Shown piece by piece: positions 1 through 7,319 of a stretch of DNA of 39,812 nucleotides. Under the pieces are notes generated by a model that was not told the DNA's origin, did no database searches, and worked only from the letters and a program-made list of their open reading frames with translations. The stretch's first letter is position 1, and each line of letters starts with the position of its first letter. The stretch covers positions 1 through 39,812 of the forward strand of contig JACIXH010000023.1 of NCBI GenBank assembly GCA_014360565.1, given 5' to 3'. The position numbers and the translations under genes are program-made. The DNA comes from Nocardia sp. (GTDB taxonomy: Bacteria > Actinomycetota > Actinomycetes > Mycobacteriales > Mycobacteriaceae).

Positions 1-2
1 CG

Positions 3-1310
3 TTCATCGGCATGCCACATGCGCACGCGGTGCGAGTACTGTTCCGGCGCAGTTTCCGCCGGGTGCACACCACGCTCACCGTCGGTCGCCGCTGGTTCTG
101 GGGTGGCGCCACCCTCGATTCCTGGGGCCGCACCCCGGCCCACCCGCTGACCGAACGGGTGCCCGCGGCGCCCGAGGATTTGCTGATCATCGGGTTCACC
201 ACGGGCAGTACCGGACCGGCGAAGGCGGTGGAGCTGACCCATGGCAACTTCGCCGCCATGGTCGAACAGGTACACGCGGCGCGCGGCGATATCGCGCCGG
301 AGACCTCGCTGATCACGCTGCCGCTGGTCGGGGTGCTCGATCTGCTGCTCGGGGCGCGGTGTGTGCTGCCGCCACTGACGCCGAGCAAGGTCGGCTCCAC
401 CGATCCCGCGCATGTGGTCGCCGCGATCCGCCAGTTCGGGGTGCGGACCATGTTCGCCTCCCCCGCCCTCCTGATTCCGCTGCTCGAATATTTGCGCGCG
501 CGACCGGTAGCACTGGACACACTGGAGAGCATCTTCTCCGGTGGCGCGCCGGTGCCGGACTGGTGTGTCGCAGGCCTGCGTTCGGTGCTCTCCCCGGACG
601 TGCGGATCTACGCGGGCTACGGATCGACCGAGGCACTGCCGATGTCGACGATCGAATCACGCGAACTCCTCGATGGTTTGGTCGAACGCGCCCATCAGGG
701 CGAGGGCACCTGCATCGGCCGCCCCGCCGACCGCATCGACGTGCGCCTGCTCGGCATCACCGACGACCCGGTCCCTTCGTGGGACAACGCCGTGCGCCCC
801 ACCGGCCCGCGCGCAGTGGGCGAAATCGTGGTGGCGGGCCCGAACGTCAGCACCCGCTACTACTGGCCGGAGTCGGCGAACGCAGCGGGCAAGATCGCCG
901 AGGGCGACCGGATCTGGCACCGCACCGGCGACCTGGGCTGGATCGACGAGCAGGACCGAATCTGGTTCTGCGGGCGCAAGAGTCAGCGTCTGGAGACTGC
1001 GCGGGGACCGATGTTCACCGTGCAGGTGGAGCAGGTCCTCAATGTGGTGGCCGGCGTCGCGCGCACCGCGCTGGTCGGCGTCGGTGCGCGCGGCGCCCAA
1101 CGCCCCGTGCTGTGCGTAGAACTCGCGCCCGGTGCCGACGAACTCGCCACCGTCGACCGATTACGAACGCGGGCAGCCGAATTCGAGGTGACCGAACCGG
1201 TTGCCGACTTCCTGGTACACCCCGGGTTTCCGGTCGACATCCGGCACAATGCCAAGATCGGCCGCGAACAACTCGCCCACTGGGCGACCGAGCAGCTGGA
1301 GCGCCGATGA
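3..1310 (+). CDS. oleC: AMP-dependent ligase, beta-lactone synthetase-like (OleC/NltC), 5' partial
   Basis: Adenylate-forming (ANL) enzyme whose N-terminus lies outside the window; the frame is already open at base 3 and reads FIGMPHAHA, as inside OleC-type proteins, so the ATG at 12 is internal. Core motifs are present: the phosphate-binding loop TTGSTGPAK (nt 198-224), then GYGSTEA, then HRTGDLG, and near the end NAKIGREQL, where the C-terminal lysine is expected. OleC homologues convert 2-alkyl-3-hydroxy acids to beta-lactones using ATP. Its stop overlaps the next start by 4 bp (ATGA), so it is translationally coupled to an OleD-like reductase, and that pairing supports the OleC call over a plain fatty acyl-CoA ligase. 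No OleB (beta-lactone decarboxylase) is visible; OleA/NltA-NltB would be expected upstream. Family assignment is strong; the exact lactone is inference. Confidence 0.85.
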   Translation, partial: FIGMPHAHAVRVLFRRSFRRVHTTLTVGRRWFWGGATLDSWGRTPAHPLTERVPAAPEDLLIIGFTTGSTGPAKAVELTHGNFAAMVEQVHAARGDIAPETSLITLPLVGVLDLLLGARCVLPPLTPSKVGSTDPAHVVAAIRQFGVRTMFASPALLIPLLEYLRARPVALDTLESIFSGGAPVPDWCVAGLRSVLSPDVRIYAGYGSTEALPMSTIESRELLDGLVERAHQGEGTCIGRPADRIDVRLLGITDDPVPSWDNAVRPTGPRAVGEIVVAGPNVSTRYYWPESANAAGKIAEGDRIWHRTGDLGWIDEQDRIWFCGRKSQRLETARGPMFTVQVEQVLNVVAGVARTALVGVGARGAQRPVLCVELAPGADELATVDRLRTRAAEFEVTEPVADFLVHPGFPVDIRHNAKIGREQLAHWATEQLERR

Positions 1311-2350
1311 AGATCCTGGTCACCGGCGCGTCCGGGTTCCTCGGCGGTGCGATCGTGCGGGCACTGGCCGGCGACGGCGCGCACGAGGTGACGGTCCTCG
1401 CGCGCCCCACCAGCGACCTCAGCGATCTCCGCGCCGCACTGGACCGGGTCGGCGTCGTCCACGGCGACCTGAGCGACCCACCGTCGCTCGTGCGCGCTGT
1501 CGCGGACATCGACGTGGTGATCCACAGTGCGGCCCGGGTCGACGAGCGTGGCACCAGGGCACAGTTCTGGACCGAGAACGTCGAGGCCACCGAGCTGTTG
1601 CTCGCCGCGGCCCGTGGGAGCGGCGCCACCCGGTTCGTGTTCATCTCCAGTCCCAGCGCGCTGATGGACCGCGACGGCGGCGACCAGCTCGACGTCGACG
1701 AGTCGCTGCCCTACCCGCGCCGCTACCTCAACCACTACTCCGAGACCAAGGCCGCCGCCGAACGCGCCGTCCTGGCCGCGAACACCCCCGGGTTCACCAC
1801 GGTGGCGCTGCGGCCGCGCGCGATCTGGGGCGCGGGCGACCGATCCGGTCCGATCGTGCGCCTGCTCGGCAAGACCGCGACAGGTTCGCTGCCCGATCTG
1901 TCTTACGGCCGCACGGTCGAGGCGTCGCTGTGTCACGTGGACAACATCGTGCACGCGTGCCTGCTGGCCGTCGACGTGCCCGCGGCAGGGGGCAAGGCCT
2001 ACTTCGTGGCCGATGCCGAGAAGACCGACGTGTGGCGGTTTCTCGGCGAGGTCGCCGCCGGACTCGGTTACGCGCCGCCGACACGGCAGCCGAACCAGCG
2101 CGTGCTCGGCGTCGTCGTCTCGGTCATCGAGACCCTGTGGCGGATTCCGGCCGTGGCGCAGCGCTGGTCACCGCCACTGTCGCGCTACGCCGTGGCGCTG
2201 ATGACGCGCAGCGCCACCTACAACACCGCTGCGGCCCACCGCGACCTCGGCTACTCCCCGGTCACCGATCGCGACACCGGTCTGGCCGATTTCCTGACCT
2301 GGCTCGACGCGGCGGGCGGCATCCAGACCCTCACCCAGCACCTGCGGTAG
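1307..2350 (+). CDS. oleD: NAD(P)-dependent 3-keto acid reductase, extended SDR (OleD/NltD-like)
   Basis: A 347-residue extended short-chain dehydrogenase of the NAD-epimerase / 3-beta-hydroxysteroid dehydrogenase type. The N-terminal nucleotide-binding motif TGASGFLG is at residues 6-13 and the catalytic Tyr144-xxx-Lys148 pair lies in HYSETK. The start overlaps the upstream ligase stop by 4 bp. In the Ole pathway, OleD reduces the 2-alkyl-3-ketoacid made by the thiolase OleA to the hydroxy acid that OleC lactonises, so the order reductase-after-ligase fits a beta-lactone or olefin cluster. In isolation the protein could be read as a sterol dehydrogenase or generic epimerase; the ligase neighbour decides the call. 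Confidence 0.83.
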   Translation: MKILVTGASGFLGGAIVRALAGDGAHEVTVLARPTSDLSDLRAALDRVGVVHGDLSDPPSLVRAVADIDVVIHSAARVDERGTRAQFWTENVEATELLLAAARGSGATRFVFISSPSALMDRDGGDQLDVDESLPYPRRYLNHYSETKAAAERAVLAANTPGFTTVALRPRAIWGAGDRSGPIVRLLGKTATGSLPDLSYGRTVEASLCHVDNIVHACLLAVDVPAAGGKAYFVADAEKTDVWRFLGEVAAGLGYAPPTRQPNQRVLGVVVSVIETLWRIPAVAQRWSPPLSRYAVALMTRSATYNTAAAHRDLGYSPVTDRDTGLADFLTWLDAAGGIQTLTQHLR

Positions 2351-2383
2351 TCACCGCACAACCGGCTTCCCGAAGGAACTCTC

Positions 2384-3592
2384 TTGCACGGCCACGCCAC
2401 CTTTCGCCGTCCCATCACCACCACCGAGCGCATGTACTTCCCGATGCGCGATCTCGCGCCGCCGTTCGTGATGCAGCTCGTCGTTCCCGGCAACGGCACG
2501 ATCGACCCGGACGAACTCGGCGCGGCAGTGGTCCGCGCCGCAGCGGTCACTCCGGGCGCGCGCCTGGTGCGCTCGGGCAGGGAATGGGTCGACAGCGCCA
2601 TCGCGCCGACGGCGCGGGTGGTGCGCGGGCACGTCGTCGACGGGCCCGCGCTCGAACGCGATCCGGTGTTCACCAGCCCGATCGGTCCCACGCCCGAGGC
2701 CACGGCGGAAGTGCTGTTGCTGCTCAGTCCCGGCGCGGCGGTGCTGGCGTTCCGAGTGTTCCACGGCGTGATGGACGGCATGGGCATGGCGCTGTGGGCG
2801 ACCAATGTGCTGCGCGCCCTGCGCGGGCAAGACCCTGTCCCCCAACCGGATCCGATCGCCGACGCCGAGCTGGTCGCGCGGATCGGCGCGCCGGGCAAGC
2901 CCGCCGCGATGGTGCCGCGCTATCGCAGCGCGCTGGGCACGGGCAAGCAGCCACGCAACCTCGCCCGTCACCTCCTGCGCCACCGCACCATCGACGCGGT
3001 CGCGCCGGGGGTGCTGGCTCGGGTGTGCGCGCTGCTCGCCGCCGAAACCCGGGGCACCTCCCGCATCATGATGCCCGTCGACCTGCGCCGGCACGACCCG
3101 GCGCTGCGCTCGACCGCCAATCTCGCCCTGCCCCTGTTCCTCGACATCGAACCCGGTCAGGACTGGACCACGGTCAAAGAACAGATCAAGACGGGCCTGC
3201 GCGAGCGACGTGAGCTCGACCAGCTGGCCAACACCAAGATCACCCTCGTGCCCGACCCCGTCAACCGCACGGTCCTGCGCACCACGAACTGGCTCGGCGC
3301 CCGATTCGGGCGCAACCTCGCCTCGGCCACCGTCTCGCACATGGGCCGCTACACCGCCGCGGAACTCGCCGTCCCCGGTTTCGAACCGACCGGGATCTAC
3401 GTGCTGCCCCAGCACAGCGTCGCCATGCCCTTGCTGTTCGGGCTCACCGAGTTCGACGGCCGCACCGAGCTGACCGTCTCCGCACGCAACGGCGTGGGCG
3501 CCGAACCCCGCCTCGAAGCCCTCCTCGACCGCATCACCGCGATGATCGAATCCGTTCCCGCCCTGCAGAGTTCGCCACACGATGCCCCGTGA
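2384..3592 (+). CDS. Condensation/PapA-type acyltransferase (HxxxDG)
   Basis: A 402-residue protein of the CoA-dependent acyltransferase / condensation-domain superfamily. The catalytic motif is intact: His127-GVM-Asp131-Gly132 in FHGVMDGMG. A second family feature, MPVDLRRHD, lies in the middle of the protein, where PapA-like and condensation domains carry a PVDLR motif. A TTG start is chosen because GAAGGA at 2372-2377 gives proper ribosome-binding spacing. The gene follows the reductase by 33 bp on the same strand and is probably in the same operon. Such enzymes esterify an alcohol or amine with an acyl-CoA. Context suggests it acylates, or uses as acyl donor, a long-chain hydroxy or beta-lactone product, but this is inference; no member with this neighbourhood is recognised with certainty. 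Confidence 0.75.
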   Translation: MHGHATFRRPITTTERMYFPMRDLAPPFVMQLVVPGNGTIDPDELGAAVVRAAAVTPGARLVRSGREWVDSAIAPTARVVRGHVVDGPALERDPVFTSPIGPTPEATAEVLLLLSPGAAVLAFRVFHGVMDGMGMALWATNVLRALRGQDPVPQPDPIADAELVARIGAPGKPAAMVPRYRSALGTGKQPRNLARHLLRHRTIDAVAPGVLARVCALLAAETRGTSRIMMPVDLRRHDPALRSTANLALPLFLDIEPGQDWTTVKEQIKTGLRERRELDQLANTKITLVPDPVNRTVLRTTNWLGARFGRNLASATVSHMGRYTAAELAVPGFEPTGIYVLPQHSVAMPLLFGLTEFDGRTELTVSARNGVGAEPRLEALLDRITAMIESVPALQSSPHDAP

Positions 3593-3682
3593 CCCGGTGT
3601 GCAGATCTCGTGTCCGGACGGTCAACGAGCTCGCGCCCGGAGCTGCAACCGCGATCCCACCCAGCCGACGCCCACCGGTTCA

Positions 3683-3698
3683 TGTCATCGGGCTGACA
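3683..3698. promoter_or_regulatory. Crp/Fnr-like palindrome TGTCA-N6-TGACA upstream of DUF427 gene
   Basis: Perfect 5-6-5 inverted repeat TGTCA-TCGGGC-TGACA, the spacing used by Crp/Fnr dimers, about 75 bp upstream of the DUF427 start. The same arms and a related spacer (nCGGGn) recur in front of the Crp/Fnr gene at 4243-4258. Binding by that regulator is inference. Confidence 0.5.
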
Positions 3699-3730
3699 GT
3701 CGGTCTTGTCGACCATGTGGATCGCGCGCT

Positions 3731-3753
3731 GTCATCGATGGACAATCGATGAC
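3731..3753. repeat. 9-bp inverted repeat in the DUF427 leader
   Basis: GTCATCGAT and ATCGATGAC are perfect inverse copies separated by GGACA. The element sits directly before the GGGAG ribosome-binding site of the DUF427 gene. It may be an operator or a leader hairpin; nothing in the window names its binder. Confidence 0.45.
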
Positions 3754-3765
3754 GGGAGACAGCCG

Positions 3766-4068
3766 ATGATGCGTGCAACGTGGAATGGTGTGGTCCTCGC
3801 CGAGGCGCCACGAACTGTCCGGATGGAGGGAAACGACTACTTCCCGCCGGAATCGCTCAACCGGGAGTATTTCTCCGACAGCCGGGCGAAAACGCTGTGC
3901 CCGTGGAAGGGCATCGCCAGCTACTACAACGTGCAGGTCGGCGACGAGGTCAACCCGAAAGCGGCGTGGTACTACCCGCGACCGAGTCCGCTGGCCCGCT
4001 CGATCAAGGGTCATGTCGCTTTCTCGAACAGTGTGCGGGTGCAGGGCGAACCCGAGGAACCGAGGTAG
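3766..4068 (+). CDS. DUF427 domain protein
   Basis: A 100-residue protein with the conserved DUF427 pattern: ATWNGVVLAEA near the N-terminus, then VRMEGNDYFPPESL, then LCPWKGIASYYNV and a C-terminal aromatic-rich strand AAWYYPRPSP. The family is small, beta-rich and cytoplasmic, with no assigned reaction. The start is taken at the first of two tandem ATG codons (3766, 3769) because GGGAG lies at 3753-3758; an in-frame upstream start at 3706 has no such site and would run through the inverted repeat. It stands alone, upstream of a Crp/Fnr regulator that shares the same type of upstream palindrome, suggesting it is a target of that regulator. Confidence 0.82.
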   Translation: MMRATWNGVVLAEAPRTVRMEGNDYFPPESLNREYFSDSRAKTLCPWKGIASYYNVQVGDEVNPKAAWYYPRPSPLARSIKGHVAFSNSVRVQGEPEEPR

Positions 4069-4236
4069 CCGCTCAGGACGCGCCCCAATCGTCAGCGAAG
4101 GCACCGTGTCGCCGACGCATCGTAGGGCGGGCGAGTGCGGAGGTGGCGTGTGACATCGACCGGGGAAGACCGCGGCGAGGTCTCGGTGGCGACCCACGAA
4201 CGCGCACGACCGATCGCGTTCTGCGGCCGAAAAGAG

Positions 4237-4258
4237 GATAATTGTCAGCGGGATGACA
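4237..4258 (+). promoter_or_regulatory. -10 element and overlapping Crp/Fnr-like palindrome of the regulator gene
   Basis: GATAAT at 4237-4242 is a good -10 hexamer with a poor -35. It is immediately followed by TGTCA-GCGGGA-TGACA at 4243-4258, which would cover the expected transcription start. This geometry fits autorepression of the gene starting at 4290. The palindrome matches the one at 3683-3698. Confidence 0.5.
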
Positions 4259-4289
4259 GGTTCGCACGCACCACTACCAGGAGCCAGCG

Positions 4290-5021
4290 ATGATCCACAG
4301 CCACCGGACGTTCTCCCACCTGGTCCGCGCGATGGGCGAGGAGCCCTTCGAAGACGACCAGCTGCGGCATGCGGCCTGGGTCGCGCGATGCGTGGGCCGC
4401 GGCGCCGCCGCGCCTCTGCACCCCGACGACCTCACCGCACTCGCCGACAGGCTCGAGCACAGAACCCGGCTCGCCGGGGCCCTGGTGTTCTCGGCGGGCA
4501 TACCCGCGGACGGTGTGTGGATCGTGCGGCAGGGGCAGGTCGAACTGTCCGTCGGTTCGGGCAGGCGGCGCGCGGTCGTCGGGGTCCTGCGCCCCGGCGA
4601 CGTCGACGGCGACATCGCGCTGCTGCTGGAGATGCCGTTGGCCTATACCGCGCACGCACTAACCGAGTCCGAGTGCCTGTTCTTGTCCGCGGCCGACTTC
4701 GAGGCCCTGCTCGCCGGCCACCCCGCGATCGCACGGCGCTGGCTCACCAGTGTGGCGCAACGGGTTTCGGCGAGCCAGGCGCGGCTGGTCGACAGCCTCG
4801 GCCGCCCGCTCCCCGTCCAGGTATCCCACTTGCTGCTCGATGAGGCCGTCGACGGTTCGGTCCAGCTGGCTCAGCGCACTCTCGCCGCCATGCTCGGTGT
4901 GCAGCGCCCGTCGCTGAACAAGATCCTCAAAGAATTCGAACGCCACGACCTCATCACGATCGGTTACGGATCAATCGACATCGTCGACGCGGAAAAGCTG
5001 AGAAGTCTGGGTCAGTCCTGA
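4290..5021 (+). CDS. Crp/Fnr-family transcriptional regulator
   Basis: A 243-residue protein with an N-terminal cyclic-nucleotide-binding-type beta barrel (about residues 45-140, including the [14 protein letters not shown] segment), a connecting dimer helix, and a C-terminal winged helix in which [18 protein letters not shown] is the helix-turn-helix. There is no cysteine cluster like that of Fnr, so it is not an oxygen-sensing iron-sulfur Fnr; the effector is unknown. AGGAG precedes the ATG at good spacing. A 5-6-5 palindrome overlaps its own promoter and a matching one precedes the DUF427 gene, so autoregulation plus control of that neighbour is the simplest reading (inference). Confidence 0.88.
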   Translation: MIHSHRTFSHLVRAMGEEPFEDDQLRHAAWVARCVGRGAAAPLHPDDLTALADRLEHRTRLAGALVFSAGIPADGVWIVRQGQVELSVGSGRRRAVVGVLRPGDVDGDIALLLEMPLAYTAHALTESECLFLSAADFEALLAGHPAIARRWLTSVAQRVSASQARLVDSLGRPLPVQVSHLLLDEAVDGSVQLAQRTLAAMLGVQRPSLNKILKEFERHDLITIGYGSIDIVDAEKLRSLGQS

Positions 5022-5118
5022 AGCCGCTGTGCGCTGCTCAGTGCACGGTGGTGGAACGCTCCCGACACGAGCGAGCGTGCCGAGCCCCACCATGGGCGAG
5101 ACCCGGCACGCACCGGGG

Positions 5119-5664
5119 TCACTGCCGGTGATGACGCACGACCGGCCAATCGATGTCGGTGTCGACAGCCTTGTTCAGGTAGTTGGTGAACACATTGAGC
5201 GCGACACCGGCGATGACCTCGGTGATCTCACCATCGGTCAAACCCGCGGCGGCAGCTGCCTTGACGTCGGCCTCGTCGACACCCCCGCGAGTACGAACCA
5301 CCGCAGTGGCGAAAGCCAGCACCGCCGCGGCCTTGGCATCGGCCGAGCGACCGTGGCGAGCACCCTCGATTTCCTCGGCGTCGAGCTTGGCGATATTGGC
5401 GCCGATGTAGCTGTGCGCCGACAGGCAGTAGTCACACCCGTTCTCCTCGGCCACCAGCAACGCGATCCGCTCCCGAGTGGCGGCCGGCAACGCGCCACCG
5501 GCCAGCGCACCGGAGAAGGCGAGATACGCCTCGAGCACCGCGGGGCTGTTGACCATCGCCCTGGTCATATTCGGGGTGACACCGAGCGCCTTCTGCACGC
5601 CCGCGAGTAGGTCGGCGGTCTTGCCGGTAGCGGTGTCGGACTGGATGAGCGGCAAACGAGACAT
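5119..5664 (-). CDS. Carboxymuconolactone decarboxylase / AhpD-family protein
   Basis: An 181-residue all-helical protein with the AhpD-type redox motif Cys77-Asp-Tyr-Cys80 followed by His84 (NGCDYCLSAHS), which in this family relays electrons for peroxide reduction. The length and the ERIALLVAE helix before the motif match CMD-domain peroxidases rather than true carboxymuconolactone decarboxylases, which usually lack the CxxC. It is monocistronic, converging on the Crp/Fnr gene. Its upstream region carries two palindromes of the same design (5704-5716 and 5733-5745), so a dedicated repressor, perhaps redox-sensing, is likely; that regulator is not obviously in the window. Confidence 0.88.
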   Translation of the reverse strand: MSRLPLIQSDTATGKTADLLAGVQKALGVTPNMTRAMVNSPAVLEAYLAFSGALAGGALPAATRERIALLVAEENGCDYCLSAHSYIGANIAKLDAEEIEGARHGRSADAKAAAVLAFATAVVRTRGGVDEADVKAAAAAGLTDGEITEVIAGVALNVFTNYLNKAVDTDIDWPVVRHHRQ

Positions 5665-6015
5665 GGGAAACCTCTTCTACTGGAACGAATTTCGGATCAC
5701 GATCGGTTTCTAACCGGTCATACACAGATGAACAGTTACAAACTGGTCGTTGATTCCCGATCCGCAGAAGTTCTTTCTAAAAAGTCAGCGACGTGGCGCC
5801 GGCCTCGCCGGACACACCCCGAGGCCACCCCGTACCGGGTGCGCGACGCTCGCTCATCGCCCGGCCTCGAGCAGGCTTTCACCGCGCGGCCGACCACGCT
5901 GACCTCGACCACCGCGCCGACTCCAGTCGGCCGATCAGATCTGGATCGTGATCACCGCCCGAGACTCACGGTGAGAGATCGTGGGGCGTGACCGGAGTCG
6001 GCCCTGCGGGCACGG
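5665..6015. other. Intergenic region, 351 bp, no gene seen
   Basis: Between the CMD gene and the 3' end of the AraC gene. The CMD-proximal part holds the paired palindromes. The rest shows no convincing coding potential: the one open frame on the plus strand (5728-5991) has no ribosome-binding site and no recognisable protein features. No RNA gene is recognised. Confidence 0.6.
5704..5745. promoter_or_regulatory. Two 13-bp palindromes upstream of the CMD gene
   Basis: CGGTTTCTAACCG (5704-5716) and CAGTTACAAACTG (5733-5745) both fit CRGTT-N3-AACYG, with centres 29 bp apart, close to three helical turns. They lie 40-80 bp upstream of the CMD start and look like paired operator sites for a dimeric repressor. 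Confidence 0.5.
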
Positions 6016-6849
6016 TCATCGTGGGGATCGCGGCCGAATCCGATCGGGACTACGACCGCTGCGTGCGTATTGCCCGGGCGTCGTGCCCACGATGCGTTTG
6101 AAGTGCCGGATCAGGTGCGGCTGATCGTGAAAGCCCGTGGCGGCGGCCACATCCCGTGCGGGCACACCGTCCAGTAGCAGCGGTCGAGCGAGATCGACCC
6201 GCCGCGAGATCAGATACTGGTGCGGTGGCATCCCGAACTCGCGGCTGAACGCGCGGATGAGGTGGGTGGAATCGGCGTGCAGAACCACTGCGGCCTCCGC
6301 GAGCCCGATGCCTTCGGCGGTCCGGGAATCGAGCAGTGCGCGCAGCTGGTGCGCCAGCACCGGGTCGGCGCGCCGAGCCGGTGGTTCGGTACCGCGCAGC
6401 AGGTCGCGAAGCCGTTCGTGGATGAGCGCGAGGCGACTGGCGGACTCCAGCTCCGCGCCGGCGTCGGCGAGTGCCGTGTGCAACTGGCGCACGCGCCGGT
6501 GCAGCAGCGGATCGGTGAAGGTGGGTGTGTCCACGGCGCACCCGATCATCGCCTCGGAGAAATCGGCCTGGTCGAGGTACAGAACCCGCTTGCGAAACCC
6601 GCTTGCGGTCACGGCCTGGCCGTTGTGCGGAACATACGGCGGAAGCAACGAGACCACCGAGCCGAGGACGCCGTGTTCGTGGCGGTCGAGGTCGTAGCGG
6701 ACCGCCCCCTCGTCGACGATCAGCAGCGTCCACGAATCGTGGGCGTGCATCGGGTAGACGTGGCCGACGAAATGGGCGTGGAAGACTTCCACGATTCCCG
6801 GCACCCGCGGCTGCCAGGCCCTGACCTGCTCGACAGCAGCGGCAACCAT
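6016..6849 (-). CDS. AraC-family transcriptional regulator
   Basis: A 277-residue regulator with an N-terminal cupin-type sensing domain (FHAHFVGHVYPMHAHDSW) and a C-terminal double helix-turn-helix. The second helix pair reads VAAATGFHDQPHLIRHFKR, followed by the typical GTTPGQYAR end. The ATG at 6849 is preferred; a TTG at 6864 is in frame but has no better ribosome-binding site. It is divergent from the DUF2000 gene with only about 50 bp between start codons, an arrangement in which the regulator usually controls its neighbour and itself. The ligand is unknown. Confidence 0.88.
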   Translation of the reverse strand: MVAAAVEQVRAWQPRVPGIVEVFHAHFVGHVYPMHAHDSWTLLIVDEGAVRYDLDRHEHGVLGSVVSLLPPYVPHNGQAVTASGFRKRVLYLDQADFSEAMIGCAVDTPTFTDPLLHRRVRQLHTALADAGAELESASRLALIHERLRDLLRGTEPPARRADPVLAHQLRALLDSRTAEGIGLAEAAVVLHADSTHLIRAFSREFGMPPHQYLISRRVDLARPLLLDGVPARDVAAATGFHDQPHLIRHFKRIVGTTPGQYARSGRSPDRIRPRSPR

Positions 6850-6899
6850 GCCAGAATCGTACAAGCCTCAACGGGCCGGGCGGCGGCAGAGTGTTGGGC

Positions 6900-7319
6900 A
6901 TGGACAGCGTTCGATTCGACACCAAGATCGCGGTACTGCTGCGCGATGACCTACCGACCTGGCAGCGACTGAATGTGACGGCCTTTCTGGTGAGCGGCCT
7001 CGGCTCGGCACAACCCGAGGTGGTGGGAGCGCCGTACGAGGACGCGAACGCCACGACCTACCTGCCGATGTTCCGGCAGCCGGTGCTCGTCTTCGAGGGC
7101 GGCAAGGAGGTATTGCGGGGCGCGCACAGCAAATCGGTGGCACGCGGTCTGCGGACCGCGGTCTTCACGTCCGACCTGTTCAGCACCGGAAACGACCAGG
7201 ACAATCGGGCCGCGGTGCGCGCGGTCGGCACCGCTGACCTCGACCTCGTCGGCATCGCCGTCTACGGACCGCGCAACGTCGTGGACAAGACGCTCAAGGG
7301 CGCGCGAATGCACCGGTGA
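6900..7319 (+). CDS. DUF2000 domain protein
   Basis: A protein of about 139 residues of the DUF2000 family: KIAVLLRDDLPTWQRLNVTA at the start, then NATTYLPMFRQPVLVF, and DLVGIAVYGPRNVVDKTLKG at the end. The family has a peptidyl-tRNA-hydrolase-II-like fold by sequence reputation but no established reaction. GTG (6891), TTG (6894) and ATG (6900) are all possible starts and none has a strong Shine-Dalgarno site; the ATG is chosen because MDSVRFDTK begins the conserved part. It is transcribed divergently from an AraC regulator and overlaps the 3' end of the convergent glycerate kinase gene by 26 bp. Confidence 0.8.
   Translation: MDSVRFDTKIAVLLRDDLPTWQRLNVTAFLVSGLGSAQPEVVGAPYEDANATTYLPMFRQPVLVFEGGKEVLRGAHSKSVARGLRTAVFTSDLFSTGNDQDNRAAVRAVGTADLDLVGIAVYGPRNVVDKTLKGARMHR

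Noticed and set aside
359..3213. Long plus-strand open frames (359-2350 and 1201-3213) seeming to fuse parts of the ligase, reductase and acyltransferase region
   Set aside because: The upstream portion of the first frame is Arg/Ala/Pro-rich out-of-frame translation of oleC; the true reductase begins at 1307. The second frame is wholly out of frame with the recognised genes.
5050..5080. Weak hairpin between the Crp/Fnr and CMD genes as a shared terminator
   Set aside because: Arms are only about six bases (ACGCTC/GAGCGT) and no T-run follows on either strand.
5029..5610. Plus-strand open frame opposite the CMD gene
   Set aside because: Antisense to a well-supported gene and without protein family features.
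5728..5991. Possible 87-residue gene in the CMD-AraC intergenic region
   Set aside because: No ribosome-binding site, no recognisable motif, and it starts inside the paired palindromes.
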